The notes: generated by a model not told the origin, from the letters alone. A DNA stretch of 64,000 bases from Lactobacillus paragasseri (GCF_003584685.1 NZ_AP018549.1:1860001-1924000), one strand, 5' to 3'. Shown: positions 10,295 to 19,838, numbered from the stretch's first letter. Numbers and translations are program-made.

Positions 10295-10420
10295 ATTCTA
10301 TTTTTAAGCAAGCTAAAATTTATAAACTTATTCTTATATATTATTGAAAACGTCATCAAGAAAGTATATGCTTAAGGTAACAGATGTTATATATGTGGAT
10401 ATAGAAATAGGTGAATGAAA

Positions 10421-11812
10421 ATGTTATCGGGTGTAACAATGTTAGATCTTGCCCGCTTCCAATTCGCAATGACTACAGTATTCCACTTCTTCTTTGTTCC
10501 CTTCTCTATCGGGATGGGATTCATTGTATCAATCATGGAAACACTCTATGTCGTTAAAAAGGACGAAGTATATAAAAAGATGGCTCAGTTCTGGGGAAAA
10601 ATTTATCTCTTGAGCTTTGCTGTCGGGGTAGTTACAGGTATTATTCAGGAATTCCAGTTTGGAATGAACTGGTCTGACTACTCTCGTTTTATGGGAGATA
10701 TTTTTGGTGCTCCATTAGCTATTGAAGCCTTACTTGCTTTCTTTATGGAATCTACTTTCATTGGCTTATGGATGTTTACTTGGGATAAGTTTAAGCCAGG
10801 TCTTCACTGTGCTTTAGTTTGGATTTCCTTTATTGGTTCTATGTTAAGTGCAATTTGGATTTTAACGGCTAATGCCTTTATGCAGCACCCTGTTGGTTAT
10901 GTCATTAAAAATGGTAAAGCACAGATGGCTAGTTTCTGGGCTTTAATTGCAAACGAACAACTTTGGGCTAGTTTTCCACACGTAGTAATCGGTGCGATCG
11001 TTACTGCCTCATTTGTAGTAATTGGTATGGCTGCCTTTGGTTTACTTAGAAAACGCGATGTCAACTTCCACAAGAAGTCAATGCGTGTTGCCTTGTGGAT
11101 TGCTTTATTTGCCTCAATTGCTGAAATTGGTGCTGGTGACTACCAAACTCAAGTTGAAATTCATGAACAACCAATGAAGTTTGCTGCAACTGAAGGTGTT
11201 TACGAAACTACTGGTGATCATGCACCTTGGGATATCGTAGCTAACTTAAATACTAAAGAACATAAAAATGAAGGTGCAATTTCTATTCCTGATGTTTTAA
11301 CTATTCTTACTTACCATAAGACTAGCGGTTCTATTAAAGGAATGAACCAAATTAATAAGGAATTACATGCTAAATATGACAAGAAATTTGGCAAGGACAT
11401 GAGCTATTATGTTCCTGTTAAGACCTTGTTCTACAGCTTCAGAATTATGGCAGGCTTTGGTGCCTTATTCGCATTACTTTCAATCCTAGGTTTAATTTGG
11501 ACTCGTCCAAAGAAGAACACAATTGAAAATAAGCGTTGGTTCTTATGGATTTTAGGTATTTCTACCTTCCTTCCATTTGTTGCGAATACTTGTGGTTGGT
11601 TCATTACAGAACTTGGTCGTTTCCCATGGACTGTTTATGGACTCTTCACAATTGCAGACTCAATTTCTGCAAGTACAACAACCGGCGAGCTTTGGTTCAC
11701 GAATATTATGTACTTCCTAATCTTCTCAACTCTTGGCGGAGTAATGATCTATTACTGCAAACGTCAACTTGACATGGGTGTAGCTGGTGCACTTGAAAGG
11801 GGTGCATACTAA
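10421..11812 (+). CDS. cydA: cytochrome bd quinol oxidase subunit I
   Basis: Subunit I of cytochrome bd, which binds the hemes and oxidises quinol while reducing oxygen to water. Visible landmarks are the N-terminal heme-ligand region (FQFAMTTVFHFFFVPF), the conserved GRFPWTVYG stretch (GRQPW in many homologues) and GELWFTN. About nine membrane helices; the quinol loop is of the short Firmicutes type. The start is placed at ATG 10421, six bases after AGGTGA; ATG 10415 abuts that site and is less likely. First gene of a cydABDC-menA operon. Confidence 0.95.
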   Translation: MLSGVTMLDLARFQFAMTTVFHFFFVPFSIGMGFIVSIMETLYVVKKDEVYKKMAQFWGKIYLLSFAVGVVTGIIQEFQFGMNWSDYSRFMGDIFGAPLAIEALLAFFMESTFIGLWMFTWDKFKPGLHCALVWISFIGSMLSAIWILTANAFMQHPVGYVIKNGKAQMASFWALIANEQLWASFPHVVIGAIVTASFVVIGMAAFGLLRKRDVNFHKKSMRVALWIALFASIAEIGAGDYQTQVEIHEQPMKFAATEGVYETTGDHAPWDIVANLNTKEHKNEGAISIPDVLTILTYHKTSGSIKGMNQINKELHAKYDKKFGKDMSYYVPVKTLFYSFRIMAGFGALFALLSILGLIWTRPKKNTIENKRWFLWILGISTFLPFVANTCGWFITELGRFPWTVYGLFTIADSISASTTTGELWFTNIMYFLIFSTLGGVMIYYCKRQLDMGVAGALERGAY

Positions 11813-12834
11813 TGATCGACGGAATTGATTTTTTACAGTTGCTTTGGTTCTTATTAATCGGCCTCTTATTCATGATCTTCTACTTCACTGAAGGTTTTGA
11901 TTATGGTGTAGGAATGGCAACTAAGTTTTTAGCAAGAAATGATCAAGAAAAGCATCTCATGATGGAAACCATCGGACCTCACTGGGATGGAAATGAAGTA
12001 TGGTTAATCACTGCTGGTGGTGCTATGTTTGCTTCATTTTCTGACTGGTACGCAAGTCTATTTAGTGGCTATTACATTTTGCTATTCTTTACTTTATTTG
12101 CTCTAATCATCAGAGGTGTGTCATTTGAATTCTCTGCTCATGCAGAAACTGAACATGGTTTTAGAATTTGGACTGGCGCTCTATTTTGGGGCAGCTTATT
12201 AGCACCATTTTTCCTAACAATGATGTTTGGTAGCTTGGTTCAAGGTGTGCCAATTGATGCTCAAGGAAATATGAGCTTAAGTTTCTGGAATATTGTTAAC
12301 CCACTATCAATTGTTGCTGGTGTCGCTGGCGTACTTCTTTGCTTAATTCATGGAATTAACTTCTTAAGACTACGAATTGATGATCCAGAATTGAGCGAGC
12401 GAGCTGCTAGTTTAAATGAAAAGCTTTACCTTATAGCCTACTTAGGTGAAGTTGTCTTTGCCTTGCTAGTCTTCTTCCAAACTGATTTCTTTAAGCTAAG
12501 ACCAGTTTCTTCAACAATCATTACTTTAATTATTGTTGCCCTAACTGCTTGGTCAGATATTTCTTTGATTAAGAACAAACAGGTAGCAGCTTTTGTAACA
12601 AGTGGTTTAACTTTAGTGGCTGTCGTTGGACTCTTGTTCAATGGACTTTTCCCACGCGTTTTAATCGCAACTGATTCAGCACACTCACTCTTGATTAAGA
12701 CTGCTGCTAACTCTAAATTGACACTTGAGGTAATGACAATTGTTGCTCTTATTCTCTTGCCAATTGCCTTGGTTTACATCATCTGGTCATATGTAGTCTT
12801 TAGACGGCGGATTAAGGTAAATCAAAACGCTTAA
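11812..12834 (+). CDS. cydB: cytochrome bd quinol oxidase subunit II
   Basis: Subunit II of cytochrome bd, 340 aa and about eight membrane helices. The family signature TEGFDYGVGM and GPHWDGNEVWLI are present near the N-terminus. Its ATG overlaps the cydA stop by one base, indicating translational coupling. Confidence 0.96.
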   Translation: MIDGIDFLQLLWFLLIGLLFMIFYFTEGFDYGVGMATKFLARNDQEKHLMMETIGPHWDGNEVWLITAGGAMFASFSDWYASLFSGYYILLFFTLFALIIRGVSFEFSAHAETEHGFRIWTGALFWGSLLAPFFLTMMFGSLVQGVPIDAQGNMSLSFWNIVNPLSIVAGVAGVLLCLIHGINFLRLRIDDPELSERAASLNEKLYLIAYLGEVVFALLVFFQTDFFKLRPVSSTIITLIIVALTAWSDISLIKNKQVAAFVTSGLTLVAVVGLLFNGLFPRVLIATDSAHSLLIKTAANSKLTLEVMTIVALILLPIALVYIIWSYVVFRRRIKVNQNA

Positions 12835-12852
12835 TCTAGAACAGGAATAAAA

Positions 12853-14670
12853 ATGATTGATAAACGACTTTTCAAATTACCAAAAGCCAAAATCATGCTC
12901 GCAATGCTTGCAGGACTAATGTTCTTGCAAGCATTTGCTATTTTAGGACAAGGTATTTTTCTTGCCCGAGCAATTGTTGGCTCTTGGAAACAGCAACCTT
13001 TTACTGAAATAGCACAAGATGTGTTACTTTTTTTGATCTTCTATTTATTACGGCAAGGTATCAACTGGTTTCAAAAATGGTACATGAACCGTTATGCAAA
13101 TCAAACAACTACACTTTTGCGCCAGCAACTACTTAATAAAACCTATGATGGCGGAATTGCACTAGTATCAAGAATTGGAACTGGTAACTTAGTTTCTACT
13201 TTACTAGATGGAATGGATGAGATTTCTAACTATCTATCTTTGATTTTTCCAAAATTAATTGCACTTGCAATTGTTCCTTGGGTTATTTTGATCTATATCT
13301 TTACCTTAAATGCCCTATCTGGCTGGATTTTATTGCTAGTCTTTCCTCTACTAATCTTATTTATGATTATTTTAGGGACAGCAGCACAAAGTAAAGCTAG
13401 TAAGCAATACGCAGGCTATGTTAAGTTGCAAAATCATTTTGTCGACGCCTTGCGTGGCTTAAGTACTTTAAAAGTTTTAGGACTTGCTAGAAGATATGGC
13501 AATATTGTTTACAAGAACAGCGAAAACTATCGTAAAAAAACAATGGGAGTTTTAAGAGTGGCTATCTTGTCTACTTTTACACTTGATTTCTTTACAACTT
13601 TGTCAATTGCGATGATTGCCATGTTTCTTGGAATTGGCTTAATCAACGGCAATTTGGTTCTCTATCCTTCGCTAGTTATTTTGATCTTATCACCCGAATA
13701 TTTTTTACCTATTCGTGATTTTGGTAATGACTTTCATGCAACATTAAACGGTAAAAACGCGCTTGGACAAATTTTTGATATTTTAGCTTTTCCTACTACA
13801 CCGCAAGAGGATCAGTTATCCAGTTTCACGTGGAACAACGATAGCACTTTAGTAGCTAAGAATCTTTCTTTTAACTACAGTCATGTTGATCAAAGTAAGT
13901 TCACTGTTAATAAAAATGCTAAAATGAGCGGCGTCGTAAAAAAGAAAACGATGCATAAAACAAGCCAACATACCGCTGATGAATTACGTAATATCAATTT
14001 GAACCTTACTGGTTTTCAAAAAGTCGGCATTATTGGGCCAACTGGAGCTGGCAAGACAACTTTAATGCGAATCCTAGCTGGTTTCCTTACCCCGCACCTT
14101 AAAGACGATAACTTCACTATCAATGGACAAACTCTTACTCAACTCAATCAAAAGAATTGGCAAAATCAAATTACTTATATTCCGCAAGATCCTTACATGT
14201 TCGCTACTAGTATCAAAGACAATCTAACTTTCTATAACCCAAATGCCAGCCAGGAAGAGATTGATGCAGCTTTAAAGGCAACTGACTTAGACAACTTCGT
14301 GGCCAGCTTAAAAGATGGTTTGAATACTAAAATTGGCGAAAATGGACGTGGCATTTCTGGTGGTCAAAAACAGCGAATTGCCTTGGCACGCGCATTTTTA
14401 GCAAAAGACCGCAAGATTTTATTCTTCGATGAACCAACTGCTCACCTTGATATTGAAACTGAATACGAATTAAAGCAACCAATGAAAAAACTAATGGAAA
14501 ATCACCTAGTTTTCTTTACAACTCACCGTCTGCATTGGTTAAATGACATGGATTGGTGCTTAGTTATTGAAAATGGAGAAATCGTCGAACAAGGTACTCC
14601 TGCAGATTTAGCAAAAAATGGAACTGCCTTTAAGAAACTCACTAAGCCACTGAAAGAAGACCAACTATGA
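12853..14670 (+). CDS. cydD: CydD, thiol/heme-type ABC exporter subunit
   Basis: 605-aa ABC half-transporter: six-helix membrane domain (about residues 15-300) followed by an ATPase with Walker A GPTGAGKTT near 395-403, signature ISGGQKQR and Walker B ILFFDEPTAHLD. CydDC is required for cytochrome bd assembly; in E. coli it exports glutathione and cysteine or handles heme. An insertion rich in Lys and Ser just before Walker A (KNAKMSGVVKKKTMHK) is longer than I expect for the family. It overlaps cydC by four bases (ATGA). Confidence 0.93.
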   Translation: MIDKRLFKLPKAKIMLAMLAGLMFLQAFAILGQGIFLARAIVGSWKQQPFTEIAQDVLLFLIFYLLRQGINWFQKWYMNRYANQTTTLLRQQLLNKTYDGGIALVSRIGTGNLVSTLLDGMDEISNYLSLIFPKLIALAIVPWVILIYIFTLNALSGWILLLVFPLLILFMIILGTAAQSKASKQYAGYVKLQNHFVDALRGLSTLKVLGLARRYGNIVYKNSENYRKKTMGVLRVAILSTFTLDFFTTLSIAMIAMFLGIGLINGNLVLYPSLVILILSPEYFLPIRDFGNDFHATLNGKNALGQIFDILAFPTTPQEDQLSSFTWNNDSTLVAKNLSFNYSHVDQSKFTVNKNAKMSGVVKKKTMHKTSQHTADELRNINLNLTGFQKVGIIGPTGAGKTTLMRILAGFLTPHLKDDNFTINGQTLTQLNQKNWQNQITYIPQDPYMFATSIKDNLTFYNPNASQEEIDAALKATDLDNFVASLKDGLNTKIGENGRGISGGQKQRIALARAFLAKDRKILFFDEPTAHLDIETEYELKQPMKKLMENHLVFFTTHRLHWLNDMDWCLVIENGEIVEQGTPADLAKNGTAFKKLTKPLKEDQL

Positions 14671-16412
14671 TGAATAAAAAATTTTCTTGGAAAAATGATC
14701 ACTGGATTAAACCATACCTAGCCCAATATAAATGGAACTTTCTCTTAGCAATTTTTCTAGGCGTAATCATGTTCTTTTGCGGTGGTGCCCTTATGTTTTA
14801 TGCTGGCTATACCATCGATAAAGCCGCTACACGCCCAGAAAACATTCTAATGATTTATGTACCAATAGTTTTAATGCGGGCTGTTGGTATTGGTCGTCCT
14901 TTATTTAGATATTTAGAACGTTTAGTATCCCACAACTGGATTTTACGTGTTACTAGTTCTTTAAGACGAAGACTGTTTTACATTGCCGAAAGAAATACTT
15001 CAGCTGTTGGTTCAAGCTTTCAAACAGGAAGTATTTTATCGCTTTTAACTGATGACATTGGTCACTTGCAAAATCTTTATCTAAGAACTATTTTCCCTGC
15101 AATCTTGAGTTACTTAGTTGGTTTCTTTGTAGTAATTTTGCTGGGGCTCTTCTCCTGGCCTTTAGCTGGAGCAATCGCAATTTTATTAGTTGCGGAATTA
15201 GTATTGGTTCCCTTATTCTCCCTCTTAAAACAAGCTGCTGTTCGCACTAAAGAGAAAGAAGAAAAAGCACAACTTTACACTGAATTTACTGACCAAGTTT
15301 TAGGAGCTGGGGACTGGAAAATTTCTGGTAGACGGGATGCCTTTTTTAATCAAACTAAAGAGACTTTAAAATCTTTAGGCCAACATGAAAAGAAGTCTGG
15401 AAAGTTTGATTGGGCTAGAGACTTCGGTCTTGAGTTCATCTTTGGCTTGATGGCAGTTGCGCTTCTTTATTTCACGAACCAAACTCTTACCAATAATCAA
15501 GAAGCAGCAAACTATGTTGGAGCAGTTGTCTTAGCTCTCTTTCCTTTATCAGATGCCTTTATTCCAGTTGGTCAAGGAATTGAAGAATGGCATACATATA
15601 GCGATTCTGTAAAACACTTAAATGAATTAAAGGTACCAGAGAATCGTTTGCCTGCTCAGCAATATCTCGATCCTGCTTTTGCAGGTACTTTAAGAGTATC
15701 GGATATTTCATTCACTTATCCTAAAGAAGACTATCCAATTATTCAAAATTTCTCTCTTACTCTAAAAAGAGGACAAAAAGCTGCTTTAATCGGCCCATCA
15801 GGTGCTGGTAAAAGTACTATTTTGCAATTAATCTTAGGTGATTTAAAACCTAACCAAGGGACTGTGACACTCGATCATTTAAACGTTCTTAAACTTCAAA
15901 GGGAACGCTCAAAGTTATTCTCTGTTCTAAATCAAGAACCATTTTTGTTTAATACAACTATTTATGAAAATCTCAAAATGGCTAACTCAGATGCTACTAC
16001 AGATCAAATGATGGAAATTTTAGAAAAGGTCCAGCTAGCTGATTTTGTTAATTCACTTCCTAAGAAGTTAGACACAGAAGTAGCTGAAGCTGGAGCGCGT
16101 TTTTCAGGTGGTCAGAAAGAGCGTTTAGCATTAGCACGTGTACTTTTACAAGACACACCAATCGTCCTCTTAGACGAGCCCACTGTTGGTTTAGATCCTC
16201 TTACAGAACAAAAACTTTTAAATTTAGTGTTTGAAGTTTTAAAAAATAAGACAGTAGTTTGGGTAACGCACCATCTACAAGGTGTAAAATATATGAACGA
16301 AGTTCTCTTCTTTAAAGATGGCAAAGTCACAATGCAAGGAAATCCACATGATCTCTTTAAACATAATGAACATTTCCACCAACTTTATTTAATGGATCAA
16401 GGACTAATCTAA
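14667..16412 (+). CDS. cydC: CydC, thiol/heme-type ABC exporter subunit
   Basis: 581-aa partner of CydD with the same layout: membrane domain then ATPase with Walker A GPSGAGKST near residue 376, signature FSGGQKER and Walker B IVLLDEPTVGLD. Needed with CydD for a functional cytochrome bd. ATG sits in the cydD stop (ATGATGA arrangement), so the two are translated in a fixed ratio. Confidence 0.93.
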   Translation: MMNKKFSWKNDHWIKPYLAQYKWNFLLAIFLGVIMFFCGGALMFYAGYTIDKAATRPENILMIYVPIVLMRAVGIGRPLFRYLERLVSHNWILRVTSSLRRRLFYIAERNTSAVGSSFQTGSILSLLTDDIGHLQNLYLRTIFPAILSYLVGFFVVILLGLFSWPLAGAIAILLVAELVLVPLFSLLKQAAVRTKEKEEKAQLYTEFTDQVLGAGDWKISGRRDAFFNQTKETLKSLGQHEKKSGKFDWARDFGLEFIFGLMAVALLYFTNQTLTNNQEAANYVGAVVLALFPLSDAFIPVGQGIEEWHTYSDSVKHLNELKVPENRLPAQQYLDPAFAGTLRVSDISFTYPKEDYPIIQNFSLTLKRGQKAALIGPSGAGKSTILQLILGDLKPNQGTVTLDHLNVLKLQRERSKLFSVLNQEPFLFNTTIYENLKMANSDATTDQMMEILEKVQLADFVNSLPKKLDTEVAEAGARFSGGQKERLALARVLLQDTPIVLLDEPTVGLDPLTEQKLLNLVFEVLKNKTVVWVTHHLQGVKYMNEVLFFKDGKVTMQGNPHDLFKHNEHFHQLYLMDQGLI

Positions 16413-16432
16413 AAAATAGAAAGAAGTTTACT

Positions 16433-17359
16433 ATGTCTGCTGAAGCTAAGCAAGGCTACTATGAATTAATTGAACCACGTACCCTATTTAATTCAATTAT
16501 TCCCGTATTATTAGGGATGATGTATACAGAATATAATTTTCAGTTTTTCAGAATTTTTCCTACAATTGAAATGTGTATTGCCACGATTGTTCTACAAATT
16601 TTTATGAACGTGAATGATGGCTATTGGGATTATAAACGTGAAAAAGCTGCCAAAACTGGCGATCATAAGAAGAATCCCATTGGTAAGTATCACCTTAATC
16701 CTAAACACGTTTTAGCTTTTGTTTGGGTATTATTCATCGTTTCAGCTGTTTGCGCTATTCTGATTGGACTTCAAACTAATATCTATATTTGGATTGTTGG
16801 AATTATTTGTTATGCTATTGCTATTTCTTATTCAACGGGTTCACACACAATTTCTGCTGGACCGTTTGGAGAGATTGCAGCTTGTTTTGCAATGGGCTTT
16901 GGTATTTTCTTGGTAATGGTTTACATCAATGTTTGTTCTAAGGTCTCTTTTAATTGGAACTTTATTTATCCAATTATTCTGGCTGCTGGAATACCTGAAA
17001 TTTGTAACTTTACTTTAATGCTAGGTAACAATTTATGTGATCATGACGCCGATATTGCAAATGGTCGCCACACACTAGTTTCATACATTGGAATCAAAGG
17101 CGGATTATATTTATTTGTATTCAATTATTTACTTGGTTTCTTTTTAACAGGTTGGGCAATTTGGATTGGTGTCCTTCCTTGGAGTGTAGCTTTAATTTTA
17201 ATTTGCATTCCAACCATCTATAAGAACATGCGCTTTCTTTGGAAAATTCAGACGAAGCCAAAATCATTTCCTAAAGTTGTTCAAAATACGCAAGTATTGT
17301 TTATTACTGAAGCGGTTGGTTTCTTTATCGGTTTGATTTTAAATCTTAGAATTAGATAA
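16433..17359 (+). CDS. menA: MenA-like 1,4-dihydroxy-2-naphthoate prenyltransferase
   Basis: Membrane prenyltransferase of the UbiA superfamily, 308 aa. It attaches a polyprenyl chain to DHNA to give demethylmenaquinone. The first aspartate motif is NVNDGYWDYKREK and the second is GNNLCDHDADIANGR. It lies 20 bp behind cydC with its own AGAAAG ribosome binding site and so belongs to the cyd operon. No other menaquinone gene is present here, which fits the known scavenging of DHNA or heme by lactobacilli. Confidence 0.9.
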   Translation: MSAEAKQGYYELIEPRTLFNSIIPVLLGMMYTEYNFQFFRIFPTIEMCIATIVLQIFMNVNDGYWDYKREKAAKTGDHKKNPIGKYHLNPKHVLAFVWVLFIVSAVCAILIGLQTNIYIWIVGIICYAIAISYSTGSHTISAGPFGEIAACFAMGFGIFLVMVYINVCSKVSFNWNFIYPIILAAGIPEICNFTLMLGNNLCDHDADIANGRHTLVSYIGIKGGLYLFVFNYLLGFFLTGWAIWIGVLPWSVALILICIPTIYKNMRFLWKIQTKPKSFPKVVQNTQVLFITEAVGFFIGLILNLRIR

Positions 17360-17361
17360 TT

Positions 17362-17406
17362 AAAAAAGGTCGAAACTTCATCTTAGTATGAAGTTTCGAC
17401 CCTTTT
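17362..17406 (+). terminator. terminator, left copy of a 40-bp repeat
   Basis: Perfect stem GGTCGAAACTTCAT... / ATGAAGTTTCGACC with loop CTTAGT, preceded by A6 and followed by CTTTTT; active in principle on both strands. Positions 17362-17401 match 18232-18271 at 39 of 40 bases in the same orientation. It ends the cyd-menA operon. Confidence 0.93.
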
Positions 17407-17501
17407 TAGTTATATTTTAAGCTAAATTAGTCACTTTTCCTCTTAAGATTTATTTTTTTAGTAAACTATAAAAAAATATAAAGAAAAGGATATAAACAAA
17501 C

Positions 17502-17741
17502 ATGAAAGTATTAAACGAGTGTCAACTACAAACCGTCGTTGGTGGAAAAAATTGGTCAGTTGCAAAGTGCGGAGGAACAATTGGTACTAATATAGCTATT
17601 GGTGCATGGAGAGGTGCACGGGCTGGATCCTTTTTTGGTCAGCCAGTTTCTGTAGGAGCAGGTGCACTAATCGGTGCAAGTGCTGGTGCAATTGGCGGAT
17701 CAGTACAATGTGTGGGCTGGTTAGCTGGAGGTGGAAGATAA
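17502..17741 (+). CDS. class IIb bacteriocin precursor, peptide 1
   Basis: 79-aa prepeptide with a double-glycine leader (ending QTVVGG) and a glycine/alanine-rich mature part beginning KNWSVAKCGG. Two cysteines and several GxxxG motifs (GGTIG, GARAG, GASAG) are typical of helix-helix pairing in two-peptide bacteriocins. I recognise it, from memory, as the gassericin K7A / acidocin LF221A / gassericin S type. The mature peptide acts in the target cell membrane with the next gene product. The leader would be cut by a PCAT-type ABC exporter, which is not encoded here. Confidence 0.93.
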   Translation: MKVLNECQLQTVVGGKNWSVAKCGGTIGTNIAIGAWRGARAGSFFGQPVSVGAGALIGASAGAIGGSVQCVGWLAGGGR

Positions 17742-17950
17742 TGATCGAAAAAGTTTCTAAAAATGAACTAAGCCGGATATATGGTGGAAACAACGTAAAT
17801 TGGGGTAGTGTTGCAGGATCATGTGGTAAAGGTGCAGTAATGGGAATATATTTCGGGAATCCCATATTAGGGTGCGCTAACGGAGCTGCAACATCATTGG
17901 TTCTACAAACTGCTAGTGGAATATATAAAAATTATCAAAAAAAGAGATAG
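17741..17950 (+). CDS. class IIb bacteriocin precursor, peptide 2
   Basis: 69-aa prepeptide whose ATG overlaps the previous stop by one base (TAATG). The leader MIEKVSKNELSRIYGG ends in double glycine; the mature peptide starts NNVNWGSVAGSCGKG and carries GSVAG and GKGAVMG motifs and two cysteines. Overlap with peptide 1 implies equal synthesis of the two partners. The mature sequence matches what I recall for acidocin LF221A / gassericin K7A. Confidence 0.93.
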   Translation: MIEKVSKNELSRIYGGNNVNWGSVAGSCGKGAVMGIYFGNPILGCANGAATSLVLQTASGIYKNYQKKR

Positions 17951-17953
17951 TAT

Positions 17954-18226
17954 ATGACGGGAATATGGATAGTAATTATTAGTATTATTGTGCTTTCAAT
18001 AATTATCACCAATATAGTAGCTCTAATACAGACACTATTACATAAGAAAAATGAAAAATATTATTTTGATAAATCTTTTGGAGCCTATGGCGATAAAAAT
18101 AATCCAAAATATCTGTTTAATAATGTTGAACATCATGATTTTTTCCATGTATTTTATCAGTATTTTATTTGCTCATATATTCCATTTATAGATGTCATTT
18201 TTTGGTTCTTAGGTTCAATTTGGTAA
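17954..18226 (+). CDS. putative bacteriocin immunity protein
   Basis: 90-aa protein starting three bases after the second bacteriocin gene. It has one long N-terminal membrane segment (IVIISIIVLSIIITNIVALI), a charged middle with KKNEKYYFDKS, and a second hydrophobic segment at the C-terminus. Small membrane proteins in this position are usually the cognate immunity proteins of class IIb bacteriocins. Assignment rests on position and shape rather than a recognised domain. Confidence 0.8.
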   Translation: MTGIWIVIISIIVLSIIITNIVALIQTLLHKKNEKYYFDKSFGAYGDKNNPKYLFNNVEHHDFFHVFYQYFICSYIPFIDVIFWFLGSIW

Positions 18227-18231
18227 TAATC

Positions 18232-18275
18232 AAAAAAGGTCGAAACTTCATCTTAGTACGAAGTTTCGACCTTAT
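18232..18275 (+). terminator. terminator, right copy of the 40-bp repeat
   Basis: Same hairpin as the terminator after menA, with one T-to-C change at the edge of the loop and followed by TTATTTTAT. It ends the bacteriocin operon and, read on the minus strand, can also end the convergent lipoprotein gene. Confidence 0.93.
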
Positions 18276-18292
18276 TTTATTTCAAATTATTT

Positions 18293-19588
18293 TTATTGCT
18301 TCCACGCTGCATCAAATTTTGCTTTACCTGCTTTAATTTGATTATCAACATTTTGACCATTCTTAGCTGCATACAAAATCTTAGCCATAATTGGATCTAA
18401 TTGACTGTAGGCAGCGTTTGAGTTCTTAGCTACTGGAATACTGTACAAGTGTTTCATAGCCCCTTCTAACTTAGCTGGAAGCTTAGTCTTGGTGTTTTCT
18501 TTGTATTCTTTAGATTTCACAACAGAATTATTAACTGGAATATAGCCAGTTGCATTTGCCCATTTAAGTTGAGTAGATTTAGAAGTTAAAAATTGCATAT
18601 ATTTAAATGCGGCAGTTCTTTGCATTGCTGTTGCTTTTTTAAACATGTAAATATCAGTACCTTGCTGCATAGTATATTTACCAGGGCGTGCAGCTACATC
18701 ATAAGTAAACTTATCACCAACTGCCTTTTTAACGTAGCCTTCACCTGCTGATGTTCCAATATACATTGCTACCTTTTCATTAGCAAATGGACCTGATAAA
18801 TAGTGTGCTGAACCAGCAGTTGTAAAGTAGCCCTTCTTCATACCTTGAGCATAGTAATCAATAACTTTCTTGGAATCTTTGCCAGTAAAGTTAACTTTAT
18901 CAGTTAAATTAATTCCTTCATTTTTCATACCCAAGGTATAGTAATTAGCTAAAGAATCAAAGCCTGCACCAACAACTTGATGGTTACTCTTCTTATAAAT
19001 GGTTTCTGAAACTTGTGCTAATTCCTTCATAGTTGTAGGAACTTTTTTAATACCATATTTTTCAAACATGGACTTGTTATAGGTTAAAACTTCAATAGAT
19101 TTATTAAATGGAATACCGTATTGTTTTCCTTGAATTTTAGCTCCATCCAATAATTCAGTTCTAATATTTGACTTAGCAGCACTTCCCCAACCGAGCTTAC
19201 TGTTATTAATGTATGGGGAAAGATCAACCAACATATTACTCTTAACAGCATTATAGAGCCAACCAGGATATGCTTGCGTAATTGTTGGTAAATTATTTGG
19301 TGATTGTAATGTTGAATTTACCTTAGCTTGTAAATCAATATAAGAACCTTGATTTTCAAGTTTGATTTTAATATTAGGATTTTTCTTTTCAAATTCTGCA
19401 GTTAATTTTTCTAATTCTGCACGCTGACCACCATTCATTCCATGCCAAAAGGTTACCGTAGTTTTCTTGGTAATTTTAGTTGGAATATTTGCTGCTGAAC
19501 TATCTTCTTTATTTCCTTTTGAACATCCAGTAGCAATTAATGCCAACCCTGCAACTAAACCTAAAGCAATCTTTTTATATAAATTCAT
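18293..19588 (-). CDS. ABC sugar-type solute-binding lipoprotein
   Basis: 431-aa extracellular lipoprotein of the UgpB/MalE class (SBP family 1). Signal peptide with lipobox LIATGC, followed by the typical TVTFWHGMNGGQRAELEKL start of glycerol-3-phosphate or oligosaccharide binders. The start is ATG at 19588, seven bases after GGAGG on the minus strand; the longer frame begins with an upstream TTG. No permease or ATPase genes are adjacent, so this is an orphan binding protein that must use a transporter encoded elsewhere. Substrate not evident. Confidence 0.9.
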   Translation of the reverse strand: MNLYKKIALGLVAGLALIATGCSKGNKEDSSAANIPTKITKKTTVTFWHGMNGGQRAELEKLTAEFEKKNPNIKIKLENQGSYIDLQAKVNSTLQSPNNLPTITQAYPGWLYNAVKSNMLVDLSPYINNSKLGWGSAAKSNIRTELLDGAKIQGKQYGIPFNKSIEVLTYNKSMFEKYGIKKVPTTMKELAQVSETIYKKSNHQVVGAGFDSLANYYTLGMKNEGINLTDKVNFTGKDSKKVIDYYAQGMKKGYFTTAGSAHYLSGPFANEKVAMYIGTSAGEGYVKKAVGDKFTYDVAARPGKYTMQQGTDIYMFKKATAMQRTAAFKYMQFLTSKSTQLKWANATGYIPVNNSVVKSKEYKENTKTKLPAKLEGAMKHLYSIPVAKNSNAAYSQLDPIMAKILYAAKNGQNVDNQIKAGKAKFDAAWKQ

Positions 19589-19809
19589 CAAAATCCTCCA
19601 GTAATTTCAAAATTGAAGCACTATTTATTGTATCAAAGTAAAAATCATATACAAGATGTTGTAGTATAAAAATAAGATTTTTTATTTTGAAATTTTTCAT
19701 ATTTTAAATTCTGCGTCAAACGCGCATTATATATAGCTTTTGCATATATAAAATACGTATATATCCGTACATTATAAAGAATAATGTTTATAATTATTCA
19801 TATTTTGCC

Positions 19810-19838
19810 TTGAATTACGATTAATAGTCTGCTATCTT
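19810..19838 (+). promoter_or_regulatory. promoter of PhnD-like lipoprotein gene
   Basis: TTGAAT at 19810-19815, 17-bp spacer, TATCTT at 19833-19838 with an extended TGC before it. The rest of the 288-bp divergent gap (19589-19876) is AT-rich with several short palindromes of the ATATAT type and no clear operator. Confidence 0.6.
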
